A stretch of 64,000 nt of DNA from Hemerocallis citrina (GCA_017893485.1 CM030363.1:176857744-176921743), one strand, 5' to 3'; numbered from the stretch's first letter, positions 11,762-23,680 are shown. Notes: generated from the letters alone by a model not told the origin. Program-made: numbers and translations.

Positions 11762-13379
11762 CTAGGCCCCATCTTTTTGGACGAACTTGGTCAGGTGTCC
11801 CCGCTGTATGAGTTCTTCGATCTCCTCCTTGAGAGCCCGACAATCATCCATGTCGTGGCCGTGGTCCCTGTGAAAGCGGCACCACTTATCCTTGTTCCTC
11901 TTCTTGCCAAGTGTATTCATTCTAGGGGGAGCACGGAGTAGCCCTTCCTTGTCCACCTGCATAAGAACTTCTGATATATTGGCAATGAGGGGGGTGAACT
12001 TTTCAAAACGAGGAGTCGGGCGGTGCTGGCCATTGCCGTCCTTCTGGGTTTTTTGGGGCCCCTCTTCGCTTGTGTTCTTTCGTTTGTTCCCGGAAGATGT
12101 CTCCTCAAGAGTAAGGGGGTTGAGAGCCTCTTCCGCTCGTATGTACTTCTCCACCCTAAGTAGGAGTTCTGAGAAGTTCCGATGAGGCTTCTTGGCAAGG
12201 GACGCCCTGAGGTTGGCATTAGTGACGTTGCGCTCGAACGCTGCAGAGGCTACTGATTGATTGAGGGAGGGAATGGACCGGGCTTCGGCGGTGAAGCATC
12301 GAAGGTAATCCCTTAGGCATTCACCCTTTTCTTGGTTGAGGGTCACCAGGGTTACACTTGTTTTCTCGGCCCGACGGCTACCCATGAAATGAGTAAGGAA
12401 GAGCCCTTCGAAATGATCGAATGAAAAGATGGAGGCCGGAGCGAGTCGAGAGTACCATTCTCTTGCAGGCCCCTTCAAAGTGGCAGGAAAGATCTTGCAG
12501 AGGAGGGCGTCTGAAGCATGGTGGATCATCATGAGAGTTTTAAAACTCTCTATGTGATCCGCGGGGTCTGACTCCCCGGTATACGACTCGAAGTGAGGCG
12601 ACTTGAAGTTCTCTGGGATGGGGGCCTCCATGATGGTGCGGGAGAATGGAGGTCTGCTCGGGCGGAGGTTTATCGCTCGTTGCTCTTCTACCCTGTCAAT
12701 TCGATCGAGGCGCCTCTCCATCTCGTGGAGACGGTGGTAGACCGAGTCTTCTCTTTGATCATACCTTGCCGAGCCCCGGGACTCATCTTCGTACGAGGGT
12801 GGACTGGGGCTGCGGCGATGGTAGCTTGGAGATGGACGAGGACTGAGAGTGTGAAGGCGATGGCTCCTAGTTAGCTCATGAGTAGGTGGCCTCTGGTCAT
12901 TCTTTGGGGTGATATTGAGGGCCCGTAAGATTGTCGCTTGGAAGTCTTGAAGATCTGCCCTTGTGACTGGTGCCTCTCCGGCTTGGCGGTCCCTATGTGT
13001 GGCTCGGCTTACTGGAGAATGAGTTCTCCGCCGATGACGCTGAGAGGACTCCCCTTCACCCTCTTCGAGTAGGGGACCTTCTGTAGTCTCGGCGATGAGG
13101 AGATCGCTCATTTGGACGTTGTTGGCGGGAGGCTCCCTCTCGGACCCGCCTTTCATCCAAACGGCGGCGAAGATCCTCTTCCTTCTGCCGATTGAGGATG
13201 GTATTTCGAAGGTTGGAAGCTCGGGGATTATGGAATGCCATAGAGTCGGAAGAGGGGTTGTGTCTTGGGATGCGGTCCTGTTGGAGAGGTTGCTTCTGAG
13301 GATTGGGACGCGAGCCCCCCGCGCTGGCATTCTGAAGCCCGGTTGGATCCCGGGGGGGTTGAAGATTCTGAGGAGGCAT
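11762..13379 (-). pseudogene. gag of element D (Tat type; core intact, N-terminal frameshift)
   Basis: The gene encodes the structural Gag polyprotein. Its conserved core runs in one frame from about 13060 to the TAG stop at 11762. It includes MEAPIPENF, the capsid-like segment FESYTGESDPADHIESF, AREWYSRL, a T-A-E-A-R-S-I helix and a zinc-knuckle-like C-x2-H-x4-H-x4-C (CRFHRDHGHDMDDC), followed by LKEEIEELIQRGHL. The usual start, MPPQNLQPP at 13379, lies in another frame that stops near 13056, so a frameshift around 13060-13130 separates the arginine-rich N-terminus from the core. An alternative Met at 13330 opens the long frame but gives an unrelated N-terminus. In A and E the frame continues into protease, whereas here it stops right after gag. 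The core is in better condition than the gag genes of A and E. Confidence 0.85.
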
Positions 13380-13432
13380 GATGGGGGAAGGTCTGACCTA
13401 CGGGAAGAGGAAGGCTGCTATTCGTGATGTTT

Positions 13433-13448
13433 CTCACAGACGGCGCCA
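13433..13448 (-). other. Primer binding site of element D
   Basis: On the minus strand TGGCGCCGTCTGTGAG starts three bases inside the 5' LTR end. Elements A and E have TGGCGCTGTCTGTGGG and TGGCACCATCTGTGGA at the same place. TGGCGCC followed by such a sequence is a usual plant Ty3/gypsy PBS; which tRNA it pairs with was not determined. Confidence 0.75.
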
Positions 13449-13451
13449 ATC

Positions 13452-14067
13452 TGTTACCGCTAAATCTGGTGTGGGGGCAAACAGATAGTATTTGTGGATT
13501 CTTGGAAAACTTGAATAGCAAACCTGAAACCTGTTTCGCAGGAGTTTGACCGTTGACTCCCGCCGTTCACCTACAAAAAGTGCGAGACACCGGGGTTGAT
13601 CCCGGCGACGCACCCTCAGACGCTCAAGTCAGTAATCAGGAATGATTATGAAAGAGCGTAAATTGGCAAAAGATTGATTACCTCTTAATAGTGGTGGATG
13701 GGGGGTATTTATAGTCGCCTTAGGGATCAGATTAGGAATGTAATCCCTGTGATCAGATAAGGAATGTAATTCCTGTGATCAGATTAGGAATGTAATCCCT
13801 AATTCCCAGTGAAAGGATAGATATGAAACAGGGCCATTGATTAGGATTAATCAGAAACCCTAAATCTATCCTGCTGGATTGGGTTCATTTCGGGTTGGGA
13901 CCCGTACCCAGTTGAGGTGGATCCGTTCGTGGGTTATTGGGTCTTGAAGAAAGACCCAATTTCCATTTCAGACCCGTTAGTAGGTGAAATTACCATTTTA
14001 CCCCTGAGCTTTAAGATTCGTGTCCGATTTGAACGGCCCCGATTTAATCCCATTTTTAGCTATATCA
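13452..14067 (-). repeat. 5' LTR of element D
   Basis: This copy of the TGTTACCGC...CATATCA LTR lies next to the PBS, which makes it the 5' LTR of the minus-strand element. A CTATAAATA TATA box is on the minus strand at 13706-13714. GTCAT follows it as the target duplication. Confidence 0.88.
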
Positions 14068-15640
14068 GTCATAAAGCATCAAATCCAAATCTAGTTATCA
14101 CAACTCCAATCCTCAAAGACATGATCTTTTTAATTCATTAGTCATTCTCAAAATTCCTCAAACTTATCCACAATTATTTTCAATGGTTAACTCCTGAACA
14201 TAAACCAATTTAACATTACCATAATCAAGATGCACTCATCCAACCTCATAAATAGTTAAAATTTTATCTTTAATCAACTTAGGCATAACATTTTCCATAA
14301 TCAAATCAACATTAACCCAAAAGAAATAGCTTACTCATGATTTATATTAGGTTATTTAACAATCTCAAACCATCCACATGCAATTTCTACTCCTAATAAC
14401 TTAGGGTTTCATAAAAGATCAAACTTTTAACTCATCAATTTATCCAATCCATCATATATGTTCATATCAATCCCTAGCATGCTTTCTATTAGATGAAACA
14501 CCAAATAAAAAATTCAAAGGACAAAACAAAACAAATTACATCACTCACCTTATTGAAGAAATCAACCAAATTAATAAAGGATGAGAAAAAACCATTCTTT
14601 TTGCAAAATCCAAGATCATCTCTTCAAAACTCAAAAAAAAGTAATAGTAAAAAAATATTTTATTTTTTGCAGAGGAGAGGGACGGCTGTAGTGGCCATAA
14701 TATAGGTCGAAATCTGGAGTTTCTAGGGTTTTACAAGTTTATGGAAACATCCCTCAACAAATTATTACTTTACATATATAAACCTTTCTTTAATAAAGTA
14801 GTTAAAATAAGTTAAATAAATTAAAATCAAATTGAATATTCTTACTACTGAGTTGTCCAGCCTTCCAGCACAGCCCAGAATTTCAAAAAAAATGGATTTG
14901 TACTCAGAGTGTCAATTTTGCAAAAAAGTCCCTTTTTTGTAATAATTGCAAATATGTCACAAAATATTCTTAAAAATCCAGAAAATTCAGAAATAATAAC
15001 TAAAAATAAATATTAGATTTTCCGATTAAACATTTCTGACTTTTACTTTCCAAGAAAACATTTGCACAAGATCCACATAAATTCCATATTTGCAAAAACA
15101 CCATATTTGTTTAAATCTTTACCAAATCAACTCTAAATAAAATTTAAATAAAATTTATTTTGAATGATGACCATGGAAAGCCCAAAAATCAGTAAAAATG
15201 AATTTTCATTATTTGTTTGAGATCCAAACAGCTTTTTACATAAAAGCCCATCTCTTTCGAGGTATTTATAAAAATAGTTTCTTTATTCAGAAAAATCCCA
15301 AAATTTAGGATAGACTCAATTATAAGTAGGAGAATTTAATAAAAATTTAAAATTGGATATTTGTACCAAAAATATTCGCACGTGATTTGCACGTGTAAAG
15401 TCGACAAATTTGTAAAATAGTCAAATTAGTTTAAATAAATCTGAAAATTAAAATATCATAAATAAATAAGAAAAATTAATCATTAACCATAAAATTTTAA
15501 GAATTCAAAATTCATAACTTTGCGCGTGTGTTGCACGTGCAAAATTGCAGTTTCAAGAAAATAGTCAAGATAGTTAACTTTACAAATTTAATATTATTTA
15601 ATAATGCAAAATAAATCTTTTTATTTTGCAGGGTGTTACA

Positions 15641-16220
15641 CTGTTAGACTGGGGGTGGGAGACCGAGGAGAATCGTTGCTTAATGCCCAAGTCTGCGAAA
15701 AAAGTGCGGAAGGCTGCCCCCGTAAACTGAGTCACATTGTCTGTTATCAAGATTTGGGGCACACCGAATCTGCAGACAACATTTTTCCAAAAGAAGCGCT
15801 GCACCCTATTCTTCGTGATCGTTGCTAGGGGCTCGACTTCGATCCACTTAGAGAAATAGTTGATCGCCACAACAAGGAACTTTAGCTGGCCCGGTACTGG
15901 AGAAAAAGGTCCGAGCAGGTCCATCCCCCACATTGCAAAAGGGATAGGGCTGGACAGTGAGGAGAGCTGAGCTTGCGGTAGGCGGCGAATTGTTGAATTT
16001 TTTGACACGGGCCGCATTGGCGAACGTGTTGTTCGGCATCCTGAAGGAGAATGGGCCAAAAGTTTCCATAATTCAAGATATTGCGAGATAGGGACCTTGC
16101 TCCCGATTGCGCGCCACACATTCCTTCATGGACCTCCTTCAAAGCATACTTGGCTTCCTCTGGGGAGATACATCTCAAGTAGGGTCTGCCGTCTACTTGA
16201 GTGTAGGAGCGTTTGTACAT
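15641..16220 (-). pseudogene. Integrase N-terminal and core part of element A
   Basis: On the minus strand the region shows a degraded zinc-binding H2C2-like segment (HEGMCGAQSG, then HVRQCGPCQ). After a frame change comes the DDE core with AMWGMDLLGPF (first Asp) and ITDNVTQFTG (second Asp, with Gly to Val beside it). It breaks off at SVSHPQSN, just before the conserved catalytic Glu motif, because solo LTR B inserted there. The matching remainder is at 1-580. At least one frameshift lies between the zinc and core segments. Confidence 0.87.
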
Positions 16221-17386
16221 GACTTCCTTGATGAGAGTGTACCACTCGGCCCTAGTTCGGATCTTTCAAGCCTCTTTAGGGTCTAAGGGAAGGATCCCAT
16301 CTCTGAGGAACTCAAGCAGAGGCCTCATCCAATTCTTCCCGAGTTGTATGGGAAGCGTCTCCAATTGCTCGGGGTCTTCTTCCTCGATGCTGAGCTTCAG
16401 TAGAACTTCTATTAAGACAGTTTGTTCGAGCCCTTAGAGGGAAGAGGAAGCTAATTTTGAGAGGGCATCCGCCTGCACATTCTCTTCTCAGGGAATCCGC
16501 TGGAACTGTGCATCCTCGAAAGAGACCATCAGTTCCTTGACTTTGACCAAGTACTTGGCCATGCGACTGTCTCGCGCTTCGTATTCCCCTAATACCTGGT
16601 TCACCACCAGCTGCGAGTCACTAAATATCTTGATACATTTGGCCCCGGCCTTGCGAGCCATGCACAGGCCGACTATAAGGGCTTCATACTCAGCCTCATT
16701 ATTGGATGCCCTGAAATTGATACGGAGTGAGTATTGGAGGATGAAGTTATCTGGGCCTGCTAGGATGACTCCCGCTCCACTCCCATCGGTGCACGAGGAC
16801 CCATTATCATACACTGTCCAGAACGAGGGTTCCTTTATCGTTTTGCTGGCATCGGGGATTGTGCTCTCTACTATGAACTCTGCTAGGGCTTGAGCCTTGA
16901 TAGCAGTTCGAGGCTGATAGCTAATATCATGCTGGCTTAGCTCGATGGACCACTTCATGAGGTGCCCTGAGGTCTCGGGCTTGTGGAGGACTTGTTTGAG
17001 GTGCTGGTCAGTAAGAATGACCACCAAGTGAGACTGGAAGTAGGGGAAGAGCTTTCGGGCCACCATGACCAAGGCATAGGCCATCTTCTCTAGATTCGGA
17101 TAACGGAGTTCAGCGTCCCTAAGGACTTTACTCACGTAGTAGATAGGCCTCTGCGTCTTGTCTTCTTCTCTTACTAAAACAATGCTGAGGGTCTGCTCCG
17201 AAGCGGCGAGGTATAAGTAGAGGACTTCCCCGGGTCTTGGCTTACTCAAGAGTGGGGGGTTGACTAAGTAGGCCTTGAGCTGGTCAAAGGACTCTTGTTG
17301 TTGTTGCCCCCACTCAAAGCTTTTAGGCCCCCTGAGGGCCTTGAAGAACGGGAGGCATTTTTCTCCGGATTTGGAGAGGAAACGCC
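16221..17386 (-). pseudogene. RNase H and second (archaeal-type) RNase H of element A
   Basis: The minus-strand frame at 17249-16488 reads [19 protein letters not shown] and YVSKVLRDAELRYPNLEK, the RT-linked RNase H. It is followed by a second RNase H with WTVYDNGSS, NNEAEYEALIVGL and IFSDSQLVVNQ. A tandem RNase H pair is a hallmark of the Tat lineage. The first catalytic motif of the second RNase H, VDGS in element E, is DNGS here, so its Asp is lost. The linker toward integrase (16220-16488) has in-frame stops. Confidence 0.85.
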
Positions 17387-18262
17387 CTATTGCCGTGAGA
17401 CGCCCGATGAGTCTCTACACATGTTTAACACTGGAGGGGGAGCCATCTTGAGTATGTCCTGTATCTTCTCGAGGTTGGCCTCTATGCCCCTTTGGCTGAC
17501 CATGAACCCAAGGAACTTGCCGGATGAGACGCTGAACGCACACTTGTTCGGGTTTAGTCTCATATTGTGTCTCCTCAACATGTTAAAAGCTTCTTGGAGA
17601 TCGGAGACATGATCCGATCTGCTGACGCTCTTCACCAACATGTCGTCTACATAGACTTCCATATTCTGCCCAATCTATTCCTTAAAGATCTTGTTAACAT
17701 GGCGTTGATAGGTGGCACCGGCGTTCTTACGCCCGAAGGGCATGACCCGGTAACAATATAGGCCCTTATCAGTGACGAAAGAGGACTTTGGAATGTCGGG
17801 AGGGAACATTCTTATCTGATTGTACCTAGAGAACGCATCCATGAAGCTTAAGAGTTCGTGGCCCGAGGTTGCATCATTCAGGGCATCGATGCTCGGGAGC
17901 GGGAACGGATCTTTGGGACAGGCTTTGTTTAGATCCGTGAAGTCAATGCAGATCCTCCAGCTCCCGTTGGCTTTCTTGACCATCACGACATTGGACAGCC
18001 ACTCCGGATAGTTGACCTTCTGTATGAACCGAGCCCTAAGGAGTTTCTCAACCTCCTCCTTGATGGTTTGTTGGCGCTCGGGGGCAAATTTGCGTCATTT
18101 TTGCTGAACTGGTCTGTCCCCTGAAGCGACACTAAGGTGATGCATGAGGAGCTCCTCAGAGATTCCTGGCATATCAGTAGCAGTCCAGGTGAAGAGGTCT
18201 CGATTTCCCTTTATGCACGTGATAATGTCGGAGCGAACGGGAGGGGAGAGGACTTTGCAAAT
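17387..18262 (-). pseudogene. Reverse transcriptase of element A
   Basis: The RT fingers and palm are clear on the minus strand: MVKKANGSWRICIDFTDLNK, CPKDPFPLPSID, SFMDAFSRYNQI, MPFGRKNAGATYQR, and then [12 protein letters not shown] with the catalytic YVDD. A TAG stop (17675-17677) falls between the FKE and IGQNMEV segments, just upstream of YVDD. Element E has a TAG at the same codon. Further stops occur near 18100 and 18255, and the thumb is frameshifted near 17400. Confidence 0.88.
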
Positions 18263-18919
18263 CTAAAATTTCCGAGTCGGACCTCCTTCTAAGAAGGCCA
18301 CCTCTTCCCGCTCATCGAACGACTCCAATATAGGTAGGCTACTCCCTTGGGTGAGTTCAAGAGCTTCGAGGGAGAGGACAAAACCTCCTACCGAGGTCAT
18401 GTAGCATTTACGAGCTGCCTCCTGGCTCCCTCTGACTTCTCCCATGCTCACCGTGGTGGGAAATTTCATCTTCATGTGGTAGGCGAAGGGTATGGCCTGG
18501 AGAGCAGCTAGGCCTGGATGGCCCAGGATGACATTGTAGGCAGCTTTCACATCGACCACCATGAAGTCCATCGGCTCAGTTCGGGTGGTGGGAGTTTTGC
18601 CAGCGGTTGCGTCGAGAGTTATGACACCTTCGATCGTCACTGGCACTCTTGTGAACCCGTGCAGAGTGTAGCCGACGGACTTGAGTCGATCCCTGAATAG
18701 CTTGAGCCCCTGGAAGGCCTCTAGAAAGAGAATGTTGACCGAACTGCCGTTGTCAACTAGGACCCGGTGCACGTCAAAGTTGGCCATGTGGAGGTTTATT
18801 ACCAACGAGTCGCAATGGGGGGTTCGGATGCCCTCTAGATCTCCATCTGAAAAAGTGACCGGGACCCCTAGGCCCTTGGGGGGAGGACGGTTCTGCACGG
18901 AATTTTCTTCTTGGGCCAA
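18263..18919 (-). pseudogene. Retropepsin-like aspartic protease region of element A
   Basis: The frame contains LVINLHMANFDVHRVLVDNG followed by SSVNILF, where DNGSS takes the place of the usual DTGSS active site, and later NVILGHPGLAAL. This is the order seen in plant Ty3/gypsy proteases. It lies between gag (19030 and up) and RT. The frame is open for 218 codons but cut off from RT by a stop at 18263. Confidence 0.83.
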
Positions 18920-19029
18920 GGCTTTTCGGGAGGAGTTGGAATATCCCCCCCATTGGGCCTCTGTGGATGAGATGTAGGACGGCCTCTGGTTTGGAGTCTG
19001 GGGTCTCCGCGTGCCGCTCGGGTCGCCTA

Positions 19030-20870
19030 TTAGCCCCCCCTAGGTGGTGGACAAGGATCCGCCCTGTCCTTCCTTACGAACCTGGAGAGTTGCCCTCTCT
19101 GAATAAGGACCTCGATCTCGTCTTTTAGGGCCCGACAGTCATCCGTATCATGGTCGTGGTCCCTGTGGAAGTGACACCACTTATCCCTATTCCTCTTCTT
19201 ACCTGGGGTGTTCATCTTCGAAGGTGGCAGGAGAAGACCCTCTTTCCCAACCTCCATCAGAATGGCCGAGACACTCGCGTTGAGCGGAGTGAACTTCTCG
19301 AAGTGGGAGGAGGGCGGCGCTGGCCTCCGTTGTCTTTCTGGAGCTTCTTAGCTTCTTCTTCTTCTGCGCCCTTTCGTTTGTTCTCAGAGGACGATCCCTC
19401 AAAAGCGGGGCAGGAGAGAGCTTCTTCCGCTTGGATGTATTTCTCACTCCTGAGCAGGAATTCTGAGAAATCCCGAGGGGGCTTCTTGGAAAGGGATGCT
19501 CAGAGGCTGTCATTAGAGACATTGGATTGGAAAGCGGCGGAGGCCACGGACTGGTCCAAGGAGGCGATGGATCTGGCCTCTGCGGTGAAACATTTGACAT
19601 AGTCTCTCAGCTGCTCGCCCTTCCTTTGATGAAGCAATAGCAGGGAGGTGCTCATTTTTTCAGCTCGTCGGTTGCTCACGAAGTGAGTCAGGGAGAGGCC
19701 TTCGAGCTGATCGAAGGAGAAGATGGAGGCTGGGATTAGACGGGAGTACCATTCCCTTGCAAACCCCTTCAGCGTGGCTGGAAAAGTTTTGCAGAGGAGC
19801 GCGTCCGACGCCTGGTGTATCATCATGAGAGTTTTGAAACTCTCGATGTGATCAGCAGGGTCGGACTCCCCGTTGTAAGATTCAAAATGAGAAGGCTTGA
19901 AGTTATCTGGGACTGGTGCCTCCATTATAGTCCGGGAGAATAGGGGCCCTTCTGGGGCGGAAATTCCTTGCCTGTTGCTCTTCCTTTCTGTCCAGCCAGC
20001 CAAGGCGTCTCTCCATCTCGTGGAGACGGCGGTAAACCGAATCTTCCCTCCAATCATACCTTGCTGAGGCCCAGGATTCGTCCTCGCACAGAAGGGGACT
20101 GAGAGTGCGACGACGATAGCTCGAGGCAGTTTGAGGACTGGGCATACGGCACCTATGGTCTTGGACAGGTTGAGGACTGGGTGCACGCTAACCGTGGTCG
20201 GGGGCAACGTTGAGGGCCCTCAGGACTGCCTCTTGGAATTACTGGAACTCTACCCTCGTGATAGGGGCCTCCTGCTCTCGGTGGTCCCGAGGGACGGGTC
20301 GGCCGACTAGAGAGCGGCTTCTCCTTTGATGATGCTGGGGCGACTCCCTTCGCCTCCTGGGAGAGTTGGACCTTCTGTGATCTGGCCTGCGGGGGGACCA
20401 GGCTCTAAGGGACCGGATCGCTGGACCCCTTTGATGTTCTCAGCGGGGTATCTCGTCATGGGTATGCCTCTCATCTAAGCGGGTCCGGAGATCTTACCTA
20501 TACTGTCTGTTGATGATGATGTTCCGGAGATCCTTCGGCGTAGGGGGACTGTCGAGGCCATGGAGTTCGACGAGGGGTTGTGTATTGACACATGGTCGCG
20601 GTGAGGGAGTTGCACTTGTCGACTTCGGCGGAAGGGTCCCGCGGCAGCCTCTTGTGGCCCTTGAGGGGCCAGCTGGGGCTTGAGGTTATTGAGGAAGGGG
20701 TCGTCCAGGCTACGGTTGCTGGACGGGTTGAGGGAGAGGCTGTCCAGGCTGCTGGACTTGTTGAGTGGGTTGAGGGGGAACCTCATGGACTAGAGGAGGA
20801 GAAGGTGCGGGTGTGGCCCTGCGGTTAGAGATCGCCTTCTTCCCCTTCTTGGGAGGTATGGCTTGAAACT
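19030..20870 (-). pseudogene. gag of element A
   Basis: The region is homologous to the gag of D and E, with MEAPVPDNF, FESYNGESDPADHIESF, AREWYSRL and the zinc-knuckle-like CHFHRDHDHDTDDC. The expected start after the leader, about 20859, reads IPPKKGKK: the ATG seen in D is ATA here. In-frame stops and frameshifts split it into at least four pieces (around 20475, 20207, 19500 and 19257), so it is dead. Confidence 0.85.
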
Positions 20871-20930
20871 AGTTTGGCTGATGTAATAGGACTGGATTGC
20901 TGTTTCTGTTTCCCACAGACAGCGCCAATT

Positions 20931-21509
20931 TGTTGCTGCTGATTTCGAGCGTGGGAGCAAACAGATGAATTTGTGAGTTCTTTAAGGAAAACAGTAAAGC
21001 GAACCTGTTGATTTCACCTATGTGTTAACTTGTTCCTTGCCGCTGTCATGAACCTGCACAAAGTTCGATACACCGGGATGAATCCCGGTGACGAACCCTC
21101 CGACGCTCTTGTCAGTAATCTCAAAGATTAAGAAAGAGCTTTGGGTAGAAAAAAATTCATTACCTTGTTACGGTGGGGGGAGAGGGGTATTTATAGTCGC
21201 CTTAGAGAACCGTTTCGAGATAAGGACAAATCTCTACTTCCCGGTGTGGATGGATAAGAAGTGGTTAAAACCGCCTCTTAGGGATAATCATGAATCTGAA
21301 TTTCTCATTATCCTTCTGAATTGGTTTGTAACGGGTTGGTACTTGTATCCAATAGGACAGATCCATTTATGGGTTATTGGGCTTTGAAGAAGAGACCCAG
21401 TTTCATTTCGGACCAGTTTGTAGGTGAAATTACTGTTTTACTCCTGAGAGCTTTACGATCCGTGCCCAATTTGAACGGTCCCAATTTAATCCTATTTTTA
21501 GTCATATCA
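20931..21509 (-). repeat. 5' LTR of element A
   Basis: The LTR starts TGTTGCTGCTGATTTCGAGC and ends TTTTTAGTCATATCA, a diverged relative of the D and E LTRs. The PBS TGGCGCTGTCTGTGGG is immediately inside it on the minus strand (20913-20928). A CTATAAATA TATA box is at 21188-21196. The partner LTR is beyond the left edge of the window. Confidence 0.83.
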
Positions 21510-22139
21510 GTTTGTAACACTAGAATATGATTTTAGTATTACTGTCAACGTAATGGGAACCTACAAGGTCACACACTTAGAATGGATCGAAATTGAGATT
21601 TAAATTCATAAGATGAATTTAATTGGGGATCCAAGTAAGACTTTGACTCATGACAATGATTGGACATTTAATTAGATTAAATGGGCTGACTAAAGTTCAA
21701 AGGCCCACATACGAATTTGATCCAGGTCAGATTGTGAGCCCAACAACCTTATTACTCTCTTAGGGTTGATTTTTTGCACCTATATATATGATACGTATCT
21801 GTGGAAAAGTTACACATGAGAAAAACCTTAGCCATCACAGAAATTGTGAGAGAGAGATCATGAGGAACATCCCCTTCCCATAGCTAGCACCGCAACGTGA
21901 GGGAAAGCTTGATTTGATCCATTCGTGTGGATACCGCAGAGGCACCACAATACTGTAGTGTTGTGATCTGCATACTGTGGAGATAGCAATCCATCTTCAA
22001 GGTATAACTCCTAAATACGATTTATAGTTTTTGCATGGATCCATGGCTAGGTTTCAATATTATTTTTGTAATTTTTTTTTGCTGTGTATTTAATCTGAGA
22101 TTACCCTCGAAACCTAATAGAGGATATGCCTTAGATCGC
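21510..22139 (+). other. Possible copia leader; no gene
   Basis: No coding sequence is seen. The stretch has TATATATATG near 21782, then a transcribed-looking leader with ATACCGCAGAGGCACCACA. Such wording is common in 5' LTR/leader regions of plant copia elements, so this may be the upstream part of the copia remnant that follows. It does not match the putative 3' LTR at 32890, so the link is uncertain. Confidence 0.35.
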
Positions 22140-23680
22140 AGAAGAGGCTAAGAAAAAGGTACTGATACCCAACAATAATGAGAAATATGTGTTTTATACA
22201 TACACAGGAGAAACTTGGAATCGAAATTAATTTGTCATGGATGACATTTTCTCATATGCAATAGCAGATGAGATTAAAAGGGTGATGAAAATGTGGATAA
22301 TATTGAACCACGAACAATCCTTGAATGTCGAAAGAAACAAGATTGGACAAAATGAACGGTGCAATTCAAGAGGAACTAGATTTCCTCGCAAAATGGGGAG
22401 TATTTGGTTCTATGGTACAAACACCAAAAGGAATAAACGTTGTAGGTTTTAAATGTGTGTCTGTAAGAAAAACAAATGAAAAGAATGAGATCCAAATGTA
22501 TAGAGCACGGTAACTTGTTTAATATTCTAACAAAGACCATGAATAGATTACGAAGAAACATATTCCCTGATCATGGACATCATCACTTTTAGATAAGTCT
22601 CGATGTTTCTGAAAAACTCTATGTGAGACTCATGGATGTAATGAAAACATACCTATATGGTAACCTAGACTGGAAGATATATATGAAAATCCCCGAAGTA
22701 TTTAAACCAAGTCTAGAAACAAGCACCGTATTATATTAAAACGAGCCTATATGGACTAAAACAATCCGAAACAATGTGATAAAATAGGCTCAGTGAATAT
22801 CTGTCTAGGGAAGGATATATACTTGATTGGATCTCCTGAAGAGATTGAAAGGCTACTATTTATTGTAAGGAACAATTTGAGATGAAAGACTTGTGTGAAA
22901 CAAAAAAATTTCTTGGCTTGCAGATCGAGCACAGCTAAACTGGAATTTTACTACATCAAGACAAATATGCTAAAATCTCCTAAAGAGATTCAATATCAGT
23001 GATTGTCATCTACTCAATACAACTATGGCGGTAAGGTCACTGTAAGTTGACCATGATCCATATCGGCCCAAAGAAGAAAATGAATATATTTTGGGTCCTA
23101 AAGTACCATATTTTAGTGCAATAGGCGCACTCATTTATTTAGCATAGTGTACTAAATCTTGGTTATATTATTCATGTGAATGTGCTGACCTTGTGGGATA
23201 CATAGACACAGGTTATTTATCTGATCCCCATAAGGGGAAATCACAAACATGATATGTTTTTCTTAATAGTGGTGCCGCTTTTTCATGAATACCAGCAAAT
23301 AAAAAATTGCTGAAACATCAACCAATCATTCTGAGATACTGACACTTCATGAAGCAAGTAGAGAATATGTATGGTTAAGGTCTTTAGTTCAACACATCAG
23401 GGGAGTTGCGAGCTCTCAAAAGTCATAAAAAAGCCTACAATCATTTATGAGGATAATGCAGCTTGTATAAAGCAATTAAAAAATGCTTCATAAAAGGAAA
23501 CATGACGAAGCACATTTCACAATTTTTTTTCTTCACCCACCAATTTCAAGTCACAAAAGATGATTGATGTAAAGCAGATCAAATTTTCAGAGAACCTTGG
23601 AGATCTATTCATAAAATCTCTCCCAAAGTCCATATTTTAAAGGTTAGTACAACAGATTGGCATAACAAGTTTTCAGCAGA
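22140..23680 (+). pseudogene. Ty1/copia pol remnant (RT and RNase H)
   Basis: Scattered frames on the plus strand read as copia RT and RNase H: GAIQEELDFLAKWGVFGSM, TPKGINVVGFK, IGSPEEIERL, KKFLGLQIEH, YLSDPHKGKSQT, MTKHISQFFFTH and NLGDLFIKSLPKS. They occur in the order expected for copia pol. Frameshifts, deletions and stops separate nearly every motif, and the YVDD box is not recognisable. No gag or integrase part is seen upstream. The DNA between it and the polypurine-like GAGGGGGAGCATC (about 23891) holds a long ATT microsatellite. Confidence 0.8.

Larger units (their letters stand above)
6193..14067 (-). mobile_element. Element D: complete-ended, gag-only Tat-type LTR retrotransposon
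   Basis: D is bounded by two related LTRs (6193-6804 and 13452-14067), both TG...CA on either strand, and by identical 5-bp duplications GTCAT (6188-6192 and 14068-14072). In its own minus-strand order it has a 5' LTR, a PBS next to the LTR, a gag region (13379-11762), a short spacer, a 116-bp repeat array, a second 116-bp array, a GC-rich low-complexity region, an AT-rich region, a purine tract and the 3' LTR. No protease, RT, RNase H or integrase motif occurs in any frame between gag and the purine tract. This is the layout of a non-autonomous TR-GAG/LARD-like element. Its LTRs and 3' region match element E, so E-like copies are the likely source of missing proteins (inference). Confidence 0.87.
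581..15640 (-). mobile_element. Solo LTR B, interrupted by elements C and D
   Basis: B consists of three pieces: 581-1262, 4702-6192 and 14073-15640, about 3.7 kb in total. On the minus strand it starts TGTAACACCC at 15640 and ends GGGGCGCTACA at 581, a TG...CA LTR. It is flanked by CTATT (576-580) and CTGTT (15641-15645), a target duplication with one mismatch. A TATA-like TTTATATATG lies on the minus strand near 14780. No coding domain is visible, so it is read as one long solo LTR. The termini and length resemble LTRs of chromovirus-type (Tekay/Del-like) Ty3/gypsy elements and also solo LTR G at 34044; that family assignment is inference. The insertion point is exactly inside the integrase of element A. 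Confidence 0.72.

Noticed and set aside
13330..13330. Met at 13330 as the authentic gag start of element D
   Set aside because: The residues it adds before about 13060 do not match gag of A or E. The homologous N-terminus MPPQNL begins at 13379 in another frame, so a frameshift is the better explanation.
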